A stretch of 64,000 bases of DNA from positions 31,045,608 to 31,109,607 of the forward strand of contig NC_088300.1 of NCBI RefSeq assembly GCF_032854445.1, read 5' to 3'. This stretch comes from Liolophura sinensis (taxonomy: Eukaryota; Mollusca; Polyplacophora; Chitonida; Chitonidae). Made by a program: the position numbers and the translations under genes. Shown here one piece after another: positions 49,006 through 59,895 of the stretch (position 1 is the first letter of the stretch; the number at the start of each line of letters is the position of its first letter). The notes below the pieces were generated by a model. It was not told where the DNA came from and searched no databases. It was given only the letters and a program-made list of their open reading frames with translations.

Positions 49006-51042
49006 ATGAGAGAGGAGGGTGATAGAGTTGAAGTGTCTCATTGTCAGCCGGCACAGCGAGACATGAAATTGGGTGGAAGCTGCAGGGCAGCAGATGAGGG
49101 AAGTCCAGTACATGTACAGACGGATAATAACAACAAGTGTTCCATCGTTGCCGGACCACAGACAGATAAACTGATCAGAGAGAGGGTCACATCTCCAGGT
49201 GTACCTCCTAAACACTGTGATAAGCTCAGGGCAGGGCTTCCTTCGGAGACATCCAAACTTCTTAAGGACATACTACAGCAGAAAGACAAAAAACTTCGCG
49301 AAAACAACAACAGCTTGAAGAGTTTTATGGTGAGCCGTGACGGTCAGGATAACAGTGATTTGATAGCTCAGCTGCTGAAGAACAACCCTGGTTCTCACAG
49401 CCACTCATCCATGATGGAGGAGAGGGAAAGCCTGAGACTTGGTACCCAGGTGGAGAGCGAGAGTGACTCGGATAGGGACAGCTACACAGAAACCTGCCGA
49501 TTTAACGGTGACGAGGATTTGGGTGACACCATGGACTCTGAGATTAAGGATGGAAGCTGTGAAGACAAACATTGGAGTTCTGATAACTATGACTTGATGG
49601 GACAGTCAGGCAAGGATGGAGACAGTATGGAGGCAAAAAGGGCAAGGGTGGAAAATATCATCACCAGTATGCGTCCCTCACCCTCGGGCTTAGGGGGTGA
49701 AGTGGGATCTCAGCTGTCACCAGACATGAGGAGACCGAAACGCAAACAGTACCAACCACAGCAGCACGACTCCAAATATGTCCCACACTCTTCGAGTAAA
49801 TATCGCAAACAAGAGGAGAGGGATAAGCTCAAGGAACAGTTAGAGTTTGTACAAAAAACATTACAACAAATGCAAAAACAGTATGTGGATTTATTCGATG
49901 AGGAAGAGAAGGAAATTGCCCAGTCAGACGTGAAATCGAGCAGAGACAGTAAGTACTTTGACTTCTTATCAGATAAGTTATGTAATAGAAAAGAGGAAGC
50001 CGTGGTGTGCAAAAATTTGAATTTTAAACCTTCAGAAGTTGAGAGTAGTGCTGCGGTCAAGCAAACAGCCAGATCAAACTTTACTCAGGACTCAGGACAA
50101 AATACAAAAGACTCTGGAGATATGTTAGAAAAGGACAATTTTACTGAGTTTGCCAGTTTGCTTAAATACAAAATAGCTGATGCTGTGGCAAGTGCTATTG
50201 ATGGTGTCATGACAAAGTTCAGCCACACCCAAGTGAAGCCCAAGAAAAATGAGATTCTTAGCCCTGCTAATGCTGAAGTGGTGGAAAAGGAAAATAAGCC
50301 AGTACATGTGTCCCCCCGCCCCACGGAAGTGCTCCCCCAGCTTACAGAAGACTCTTGTCCCGTCTCAAATCTTAAAGAAAAAGAACAGAATTCCAATAAG
50401 ACACCAAAAGTTAGCGACAAATCAGAGAGATTGGAGAAATTTGACAGGTTTGACCACAAGTCCTTCTTGGATTCGCCCATAAGAAGTTTTATGGACTTGC
50501 CACGAGGGCACCATCACCCCCACTTGCCAGCCTACCCTTCCATGCCCTTTTACTTGCCCACCCAAGTCCACCACCCAAACCCGCTTGTGTTTGGGGTGGA
50601 ACCAGAGCAGACAGAAGCGTTGCCCTTAGTGGTCAACACACCCAAGAAGAAAAGAACGAAGGTGACCGACACCCGCCTGTCGCCCCGCGCTGCCCGTGTC
50701 TTGCTGCAGGAGAGTGTCCCCGTGAGTAGCCACAGCGACATGGGACTGGGACGCCACTCTCCCTCCTCTTATCCTCACATGTTCCCCATGCTACCCACAT
50801 CTGTGGCCATCCCTAACCCAGGCCTACAGCACTCAGACTTTATGAGGTTCTACGAGGAACAGGTCTTCAACAACCACCACCACGAAGGCCCCCAGTCCAC
50901 CACCCATTCGCCCCTCCATGCAGACCAGGGCTCACCAGGTGCCAGCCACATATCCGCCTCCGAGGGGGCGCACCTGTCCAATGGCAAGCGTGAGCGGGAC
51001 TCCTACAGTCCAGGAGATTCATCTTATGACTCCTTCCACATG
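49006..51042 (+). CDS. Prox: Prox coding exon 1 (679 codons)
   Basis: The ATG at 49006 has A at -3, is the first in its frame after the TGA at 48868, and is the chosen start. The exon ends DSSYDSFHM at 51042, where coding-like sequence stops abruptly and the AT-AC intron signal begins. The long regulatory N-terminal part is Ser/Asp/Glu- and His/Pro-rich. Antisense frames here are by-products of composition. Confidence 0.94.
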
Positions 51043-54000
51043 ATATCCTTTTTATGGTTTATAGTTGTTTTACATACATGTATGACTTTAATTAAGTGTA
51101 CACTTGTTAATGTACTTCATCACATGTACATTTTGCCAGTGCTATCAGAGTCTCTTGACGATAGCCCAGATATGGTCAGTATAAAGTCACTGACAGTTAT
51201 CTGTGATATCAGCATATCTTATTCACGCTGTTAGTGCAGGTTTCGTGTTAAGTTCTAGAATTGTAAGCATTATCTAAGAATGATCCAGATTTACTTATGC
51301 ATGACTGTGTAGGTATTTTAAGCTATATACTTATAAAGTCTGAATATTTTCATGTCGTTAATTTGAATATAGTGGAAAACATTCATTTCACAAGTTCAGT
51401 GTCACTCACACACAATTTGAAATTATTATGGGATAATTTCCATGTTATTTAGCTGGCCAGACTATGACTTTGCAAAATATGTTGGTTATTAATGGACTTA
51501 ATTTTTTCTTTTTCTCACAATATTTCTTCTGTAGAATTTTCCAAAGAGAATTTCGTACATGTTTATATTCAGTGTTCATCCAATTTATTTTTCAATAGTG
51601 TGTGTCTTTAAATTGAATTTTTTTCTTCACCTTATTGTTCGTTTCCTTGGCGGTCATTTTTTTCCCAATTTTTACTTTAGCTTTTTTTTCTCTCTGAAAA
51701 CATTTTTTGTGGCAGTTATTGTTTGCCACAAAGTGGTTGGCAGCACTCCGGACAAAAGCTTTCAGAAACACTCTTAATTACAATTCATATTTTGGTTTCT
51801 TGAGGGTGGGGGACTTGAGCTAAGAAAGGTTGCCATGGCTTTGAAACACAAACACTACAGTTCTTTCAGCTTGCCTGTCTCTAAGTTGCTGGGAAAGTGT
51901 TGGCCAGACTTGAAAATGTTCTTTATAATTACAGCTTTTGTGTCTAATGGATGTTTATGTCAGGGAGCCGGGTCCCGATAATTGACTAATTTACTTCACA
52001 CGTTAAAGAGAAGAGTCCAGTGTCTTTTGAGATACGTTCAAGTAGCAATTTCCTGGTGCGTTATCGGCCACACCACTGCCACCTAACTGCTTGATTTCCT
52101 TCTTAAGTCTATCAACAATCAGGCTGCTGAGAACAGAGCCTGTATAAATAGGAAGGTAACACGAGAATCACATTAACATCAGAGAGGCTCTGACACCTGG
52201 CCAATGCCGATGTGCATGTCTTGGATGATGCCATTCGGGAACTCGCGCTAAAAATCCATTTTCAGCTCAAATGAACATTTTCCATAAGTCCACAACATAA
52301 AGAAGCCTTGATTTCTTACCTTCGGAGTGCCGGCCCAGAAAGCAATGGCTCAATGTATTGGCAGAAAAATCAAAGCTGTAGTGTAACGCTAAATGGATAA
52401 AAACTTGATTAAGGTAAAATTGTGCCGGCTGAAAATACCAGGTAATAGGCTTAATGGGCATTGATCGAGATAATGGGATTTTTCCTTTCATGGAGAGAAA
52501 TAATCTTTACAGAATTACCATCCATGCATAAAAGAAATCAAATCTTGTGCGACAGTGTGCGGGTTTTAATACCCACAATGTAAACCATTATTGTCCTTAT
52601 GACTACAGCTTTGGGCTGGTCTTTGATGTAACAGAGAACTTACAGGTAAAAACTAGATATGCCCTACCTTAGGTCTGGCTACAATTTTTATTGTTTTTGT
52701 TGATTTTTTTCTTAGTCATTTTTGTGTCACATTGTGTTAACGGATTTGTCTTCATATTGGGTTAAATTTTGTTGTCAGTCATTGGCCTGTCAAACTTAAT
52801 GAATTCATAGGCTCTTTTTTTTTTTTTTGGACTTATTTTTTTTCTTTCTCTGCAACCTTAACCTTCTGCCGGTTTCTGACTTTGAAACACCGTCTTTGTC
52901 AAAGGTAAAAAAAAATTTAATTAGCAAGATAGATTGACTTTCAGGTAACTTAGGTGGGGAGCGAAGCGTTACCTTATGAGAAGCGGTGGGGAACATATGC
53001 CCCCATTGTTGAGCTGTGTCAGGAGTGTGAATAGATCTGCCAGCCTCCTTAAGAAGATTGTCAATGTGATAGAAACCTCAAGGGCTTCTTTCACAATATG
53101 CCCTCTTAAGATCAGCCCCTTTAAGATTGCAGATATCATCAAGTCTGCCCCAGGGGCATTTGATTGGATAAGGCCAGGTATTGTGGGTGCCTGACTGGCC
53201 TTAAGGCTGCCCTGCCAATAACGATCGCCCTTTATTAGCTGCAGCAGGGTGGAAGTTTGCCCTAAGAGACTAAGGGGGGCTAGTTAGTGAGGGAAGAGGG
53301 TCTGATCAAAGTTCTGGAGACTGGCAACACTGTCCTAACACAATGTCACATTTTCTAAAGGACGAACAATGAGGTGTCAAATCTCCATGGCCTGGACAGT
53401 TTAGTGTGACCTGCCTTTAACACCAGCAGGGAGTTGTTACTTTATGTAGTGTTCTTCAGGCCTCATTACCCCTGTGGACAGGTGGTCTGTCAACACCTCT
53501 CTGTGAAGAGGGCCACAGAAATAGGCTGGGGAATGAAATCAACTTTAAATCGATGCACCTTTTAAGTTAAAATCTGGTTTTCCCTTCTCTCAGAAGTAAC
53601 CAACTTCTGGGAATACATCAGTTGACACATAGTATTCAGGATCCTTTAGCATCTATACTTAAAACTTTTTATTTGTTGTATTTACTCTTAGTTTATTTTT
53701 TTATTAACAAGTCACTTTCTTTACACTTACTTTGGCTGAAAAGAGATCCAACAAAAATACTCTTTGTAGTAATGAAATTTTTCCACTGTGAAAGGTACAG
53801 AAAAAGACATTCTAAAGAGGAGAAATTTCACTAAAGCGGTGTTAATAAATAATTTAGTATGTAACATAATGAATGAGCCTCTTAGTAATAGGCCTGCCAA
53901 ATGTTTTCCCTGATGTGCCAGTTTTATAAGTTTTATAAAGCCATTTACCTGTTAATTTAGAAACAATCTCTGGTCTGTCGGGGCTAAGGAAGGAAATCAG

Positions 54001-57000
54001 AACTTCTTCTTAATATTTAACCGGGGCCTCTGTGGCTCAGCTGGTTAGCGTCCTAGCGCAGCGTAATGACTTAGGAGCCTCTCAGCAGTGCGGTTGCTGT
54101 GAGTTCAAGTCCAGCTCATGCTGACCCCCTCTTCGGCCATGCGTGGGAAGCTCATCCAGCAATCTGCAGATGGGTTTCCCCCTGGCTCTGCCCGGTTTCC
54201 TCCCACCATAATGCTGGCCGCCATCGCATAAGTGAAATATTCTTGAGTACGGCATAAAATACCAATCAAATAAATAAATAAATAAATAAACAATATTTAA
54301 CCTTGGCTATTGAGAAATAGCCATCTGAGCTGGCTGATATTGACTGATCGGCCAAGATGAGTGGCATTGTTAAAGAATCAGTAGCCAACCACTACTGCAC
54401 CCACACAATGAAGTTATAACTCATAATTTTCTATATTTGACCAACTTTAATTTTCTGGTAGACAAAAGTATCAAATATCTCTAGCTACCAATGTCTTTCT
54501 ACTTCTTATTCCTTTTAATACCAGATAAAGAAATCCTATAATAAATGTTGTTTAAATTTACTAAAATATATCTTTATTTGGAAAGGTCTGGAAGAAGATG
54601 CTCCACATATTATGCGCATGGATATCTTGACATTGTGATTTTAGATTATTTTTCTGGAGTTGAATATGGTTTTTGGATTTAAGAATAATTTTACATTCGA
54701 TCATTCTTGACATCTTGTGCACACAACTTAGCAAAATACAGTTTAGATTGTAGTGGGTATGGGTGTTGACGTAAAAAAGGAAAAAATGCACATATGTTTG
54801 ATATTGATTGTTTTCTGCTTTCGTTTCCGCTGGCTGGCTTTCTCACTGTGGACATCAGGCAAGCTGTGACAGTAAGGTAGAAGGGCTGTTGACAAAAACT
54901 CTTGTCTTCTATAGAATTTTGTTTGAGGTTAGTTGTGACCATTGTTTTTTCAACACTGCCTGTCCTGGTAGGACAGGAGCCAATGGGAGAACAATGGAGG
55001 ATAGAGAAGGAAGGGCTGTTTACTTAGCTATGGATATAGCATAATATAGACATCCATCAGAGCTTTCTGTGAACTTTTCGCCATACCTATCACCAGTGAC
55101 TAAGCTGGAGAATTGTCTGATTGTTGTTCCAAAGCAGACAGATGTTTTGAAATTGCAAGAGAGGTAGAAATAATTGAGGGAGAAAACCCAACTGACTGTT
55201 ATGAGAAATCACCTGGCTGGGTTCTGATTGTTTGTCTTTCGTTGGTAAAAACTATCTCCCAGTTATTCCTGTCTTTTGATACATGACATTTGAGAATGAC
55301 ATGGAAATGATCAGCAAACAGTTCAGAACAAAAGATAACAGACTTGTTTTGAAAATAGTTACATTGACTCATCTTCCACATAGGGGTTGATAAATACCCT
55401 CATTTACATACTGACATTTGTTGCCCGTTCCAAAAGATCTACCAGTATTTTTTCAACAGTTTGCCATTTTGGTTTACTTTCTTGACAACTTTAAATTAGT
55501 TTTTGTGTTCTTCCCTTCAGCAGTTTTATTAACCAACAAAGATCAGATACTTATATATATATCTTATATTATTTCTATCAATGTTTTATTCTTCAAAGAA
55601 AAAAAAATTTAAATTGTGCACAAATACAATTATTTAAATCATTGTATTTGCGCTGAAAATTTGCCCCAGGAAGAAGTGCATTTTTAAATGCATAAAATAT
55701 TACTTTTGGTGATATTTTTCCAGTCACAGACATGTGTCATCCTACCCTCCACAAAACACTTTTTTCAAATTTATTTTGTTGTTCCTACTTATCTGAGAAT
55801 CTTTGTGACTGTGGCCATGATGCCAACAGTTATGAAAACAAGCACATAACATGTAGCTTTCTCAGCAAGCATGCATAGGCATGTATCATTTGACATTTCT
55901 TTCTCCCTAATCCATTCATTTACTTGTGGACTGACATGTTCGCAGACTGGAAGCATATTGATGGTATATTGGATAGAAATTACTTATTCCCATGCTGTCT
56001 TAACCATGATGATAAAAGTCCCATCTCGGCAATTAATTGCTGATGGTTGTAGATAGGCAAGCTGGCTAAAGCTCTCCATAATACCAATCTGTTCATGTAA
56101 TATGTATAGAGTGGACAATCAATTAACTCTTCCCCTATTGACACTTCATGGTTTTCGAGAGCCTACACCTCAGCCTTATTTCGCTTTCCACTGAGCTCTC
56201 TGATGAAGGAAATATTTGATTGGTATCGCTGTCAACACATGCTGACTACAGGGTACTCTTTAGTTCAGTCATTTGTTTGAATCTAATACCGAAATACGTA
56301 GCCATCTCTTGGGCCCTTGTCCAATCATGCTAGAGGATAGCCCTTCTAATCGGAGTAAACAAATACGACGGCCGGGGAGTATTGTCTCTTTTCACTGTAT
56401 CTTTTTAATATCTCTCCTGGCCGGACGTATTCATTACCTCTGATGTGCACACAATTAATCGCTCATCATTCTGCGCCTATCGTTGGTCGCTCTGCCAAAA
56501 GCTGCATCCTGCAGAGGACTGGCAAGTGAGGCGAGTGTTTAACTGGTCTCTGGAGATGGCGCCCTCTCCCCTACTCTATTACAGTCGTCTCCCCTCTCTA
56601 TCTGTTTGTTTGAGGGCTAACCATCTCTCCCAGTAAGCCATTGTTACCCCAGCGGCCGTTCTAATTGAATTTTGTTTGGTTTAGCTAATGGTTCAGGCAG
56701 GAAAGAAATATTTCTGAATTTTCCATGAATAGATGAGAGTGTGTGAGAAATGAGGAAATCTCATAAAAAAAAAGAATGTGCAAAAAAAAAGAATTAAGAG
56801 AGAAAAAGTGTGTGATAAGTGATGATCTGGTCAAACGGTTGTATTCTCTTGTGGAAGGGAGTATTGAGCAAAGCATTTGCTTCTTAATTTGTGGGGTTTG
56901 GCGTAAGCTTACAAGCGCGGACAACATAATCCAGATTGTGTCCGTTTCTCTTTCTGACCTGTCATGTTCCCTGTTCGGGAATATTCATTGGGCAGTTCAC

Positions 57001-57822
57001 CATGCCTCCATGCACGGTTAGCTCAACAGCGCAGCAGGAAACAATGATGACAAAATTAAGAGAATTCACACTAGCTTTCAGGCTTGCACGCCGGCAATAT
57101 TTGCTGACTTCTTCAGATCCGTCCCAACTGTTTTAGCAACAGTGCAAAATAATTTCTGTCTTCTTTTGTCTGCTTTGGCCAGCCCGTCTTGTGTAAACAA
57201 ATATAATTATCCAAATTCAGTTACCAGCTGAAGATCGTCTTGGAACATAAAGATGGATGTCTCTTACTGGCTGTTTGTGTAGTCATAATTATGAAGACCT
57301 AATGAAGCCACATTGTGCTAGGAGCTTTTATCGCGCCTTTATTGACATTACTAGATAGCACTATGGAGAATTTTATTTTAATAGTGTAAACATTCTTCCT
57401 GGGAAATTGTGTAATCATGTGAAAGTGCCTTGTGTGATAATGTCCATCATTGCTTTCATTATCAATCTACTTATTAGGTTCTGTATTCATGTATACAGTA
57501 TACAAAATTTTAATACAATTTAATTTTATTTCCATTTTTTTCTTCCTAACAAAGAATTGTCTTATCGCTCAGATAACATTTGTGAAAAATAAGTTAAGAT
57601 ATAGTGTCGCATTTTTCTATTCTTGGTGTATGAAGTCAGATTTAGATATGACCTTAACCATTATTACACCAGTACTCTCACACCAATGCACCTACGCAAG
57701 GCCAAGCTGATGTTTTTCTTTGTCCGGTACCCAAGCTCGGCCATTTTGAAGATGTACTTCCCTGACATCAAATTCAACAAGAACAACACAGCACAGCTTG
57801 TCAAGTGGTTCAGTAACTTTAG
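49006..57822 (+). CDS. Prox: prospero/Prox homeobox transcription factor (partial, 3' exons beyond window)
   Basis: Prospero-family proteins are nuclear regulators of neural and other cell fates that bind DNA through a homeo-Prospero domain. Join seen: 49006-51042 and 57668-57822; 730 codons plus two bases, then more exons past 64000. Features in order: LLKDIL and QLLKNN (85-127), KRARVENII (211-219, nuclear-localisation-type), RRPKRK (242-247), coiled coil (about 268-305), [18 protein letters not shown] (385-402), QTEALPLVV (535-543), PKKKRTK (546-552), then the homeodomain start [16 protein letters not shown] and KWFSNFR. The order matches vertebrate PROX1/2 and Drosophila prospero. Homeodomain residues ([16 protein letters not shown]) are closer to the insect than the vertebrate form. 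The remaining Prospero domain is not in the window. Confidence 0.97.
51043..57667 (+). other. Prox intron 1, U12-type AT-AC intron (6.6 kb)
   Basis: It starts ATATCCTTTTT, a perfect U12 AT-AC donor, directly after ATG of SFHM. It ends with a branch site CCTTAAC (57652-57658) about ten bases before the terminal AC (57666-57667). Removing it joins HM to [10 protein letters not shown] in phase 0. No GT-AG pair I tried gives a better in-frame join. The intron also contains the SINE at 54023 and complex non-coding stretches (about 52200-52500, 52915-53230, 56290-56660). Confidence 0.85.
54023..54291 (+). mobile_element. tRNA-derived SINE, full length with 11-bp target duplication
   Basis: AATATTTAACC occurs at 54012-54022 and 54292-54302, exactly flanking a 269-bp plus-strand element. 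It has A box TGGCTCAGCTGG (54033-54044), B box GAGTTCAAGTCC (54101-54112), a body, GGCATAAAATACCAATC and an AAATA-repeat tail. This is the best reference copy of the family in the window. Confidence 0.95.
57668..57822 (+). CDS. Prox: Prox coding exon 2 (homeodomain)
   Basis: It encodes 51 residues from [15 protein letters not shown] to KWFSNF plus two bases of an Arg codon, covering most of the divergent homeodomain with the recognition helix near the end. The donor is TTTAG|GTAAGT. The next exon should begin with the end of Arg and EFYY-type residues, but it is not before base 64000. Confidence 0.97.
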
Positions 57823-57971
57823 GTAAGTCTGCTGATATTTTACTATAATTTCTTTCTTTTGTTTTTTGGGTTTTTTTCATATATTGATTAGCAGCTTGCC
57901 TTTTGATGTTTGTTGTTATCATTTTAGTGTGCTGCTATAACAGAAACTGTGAAAACTGTGTCATCCCATGG

Positions 57972-58462
57972 ATTTAAAGACCTCTAAAAATTGAAGTAGG
58001 CATCACTAAATAGACAACTGAAAACCATACATAACCATTTATTTTTTTAGATTTTTGTGAAATTAGTTAAAAGGCTGTAAGACATTTGCATTTTGAGGTG
58101 GGCTTTATGGACCATACTACCAAAGGTTAGGAGCTCTGATGTCACATTAAGTGTTTTCAAGTCTAATCACGATACTGAATATTGGAATAACTCTTTTTAC
58201 CCATGAGTGAAAGATTACTGAAATAATGTTCTCAAAAATTCCTCCTGGTGAACATTAGGGTAAACAGGTGATATGACATCAGAGTTCCTAGATACCATCA
58301 GTATGGCTCATTAAGCCCACCATAGTTTTCAGATATTTGAATGCCTTTCAACACTCTTTAAAAAATATGAAAAAAATAAATGAAAGTATTTTTAGGAGTA
58401 GTTTTCAGTTGTCTGTATGATAAACTTTACTTCGTATATTAGCTTTCTTTCACTTTAAGGTT
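57972..58462 (+). mobile_element. ~490-bp interspersed element, copy 2 (unclassified)
   Basis: It matches 10637-11135 along its length, in the same orientation, with scattered substitutions and small gaps (for example GTAGGCATCACT, GGACCATACTA, ATTGGAATAACTCTTT). No coding frame. It sits about 150 bases after the homeodomain exon. Confidence 0.8.
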
Positions 58463-59773
58463 TTCTTTGTCAAAATTAGATTTTTCAGAATTAGCAGGTC
58501 ACACTGTAGAAATACCCTGCAAATAAATTAATGTGGGTGTAAAAAAAAAAACTGTAACAAGGAAACAATTTACACAATAAAAGACAATGTTACACTCGTT
58601 ACCCGTGTCACCGGTGAATGTCACCGTAAATCCAGAGTCCGTGCTCTAGAAAGTTTGAAGAAATTAGTCAAGGCGGTCATTTAAAAGTTTACCCTCGTTA
58701 GAGAAAGGTAATTGTTGGAAGCACGTGGAGCTTGTGCCAGAATGTCTGGAGAGAGAGGAAGGCGTTGGTAGAAAAGCTGCTAATTTGCATTAGGAAAATG
58801 CCAGAAACTTGGGGAAAAGTAAGTCTGAAGATGTGGCGGGCTTAGAGTTTCAACTTCCCCTCCCATCTTGTGTCAGGTCGCCGCTAGAACGCTCTGTGTA
58901 CAGACAGCTAAGCACTACCTACATTTATTTCCCCCTCACAACAAGCCTCTAATGAGGGACTAATAGCATTTGACTTCCCCACGCGAACTCTGTCTCGCCA
59001 GGAGAGCCACACGAGTCGAACTGGGCGGAGTTGAGAAATCCTCGGATTAATGCGAAGAAAACAAGGTGTTGATCTGGTGCAGGGGTCATGGCTGACTTTG
59101 TACCAACACAGTCTCTGTAGACTTAGATGAGACATGTAAACAAAGCTTGTCTGTTTTTTTTTTTTCTGGTGGTTGTACCTGGTAACATTGTGGTTGTGGC
59201 TTATGCGGGCTCATGGTGTAGGCCCAGGTCTAAGTGGTATGTTGATAGGTGGTTAGACAGGTACTGCAGAGCCTTCGCTGTTGACCCAAGTGTTACCAAA
59301 CCCTCTCTGTTGACCCAAGTATTACCAAACCCCTCCACGGGCTATGGTCCACAGTCAGCTGGCTAGTTCTATGGATCACACTATTGCAGTGATATTGACC
59401 CTGGTGAAATTTATCAGACCTTTTGAAGAGTTTACAAAATGTTTTACTAAGGTCTTCATTCTTTCTCCTTGTTTTTTTTTTTCCTTTGTCAGGTTAAAAG
59501 TATCATCTGGAACATTTTCATTCTCTTTATTTTCTAATGAAAGTATTAATAAGCCTCACATTGTTTGTTTTTTAAATTTTTCTCTTTTTTTTCTTTTTTC
59601 TCACAAACATTGAAATTATTGGAGGGTAGACACTGTTTTCCAAAATGTGAATTTAAGGAATAGTAGTAAAAATGAGCTGTGCAGTCTTTAGGTACATATA
59701 TGACTAACAAAGAACGTGAAATAGTAGATCTAATTATATACACAATTTGACCACAAAACCTTAGTAGTAATAG

Positions 59774-59895
59774 TACATATTTTGGTCATACATACAGCAG
59801 GACATATTTTGGTCATACATACAACAGGACATATTTTGGTCATACATACAACATGACATATTTTGGTCATACACACAACAGGACATATTTTGGTC
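59774..59895. repeat. 27-bp tandem repeat, about 4.5 copies
   Basis: The unit reads ACATATTTTGGTCATACATA then CAACAGG; copies differ by one or two bases. Confidence 0.93.

Noticed and set aside
49044-50741. Several minus-strand frames of 60-131 codons
   Set aside because: Antisense of the long Prox exon; no splice or homology support.
50989-50995. GTGAGC donor inside Prox exon 1
   Set aside because: It is phase 1 and cannot join the homeodomain exon in frame; coding-like sequence continues past it.
51043-51234. Continuation of the Prox frame past 51042 as coding
   Set aside because: Composition turns hydrophobic and AT-rich at the U12 donor, and the stop would cut off the homeodomain; kept only as a twintron possibility.
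57671-57672. Ordinary CAG acceptor for the Prox homeodomain exon
   Set aside because: It needs a phase-2 donor; the AC at 57666-57667 joins in phase with the AT donor and has a U12 branch site.
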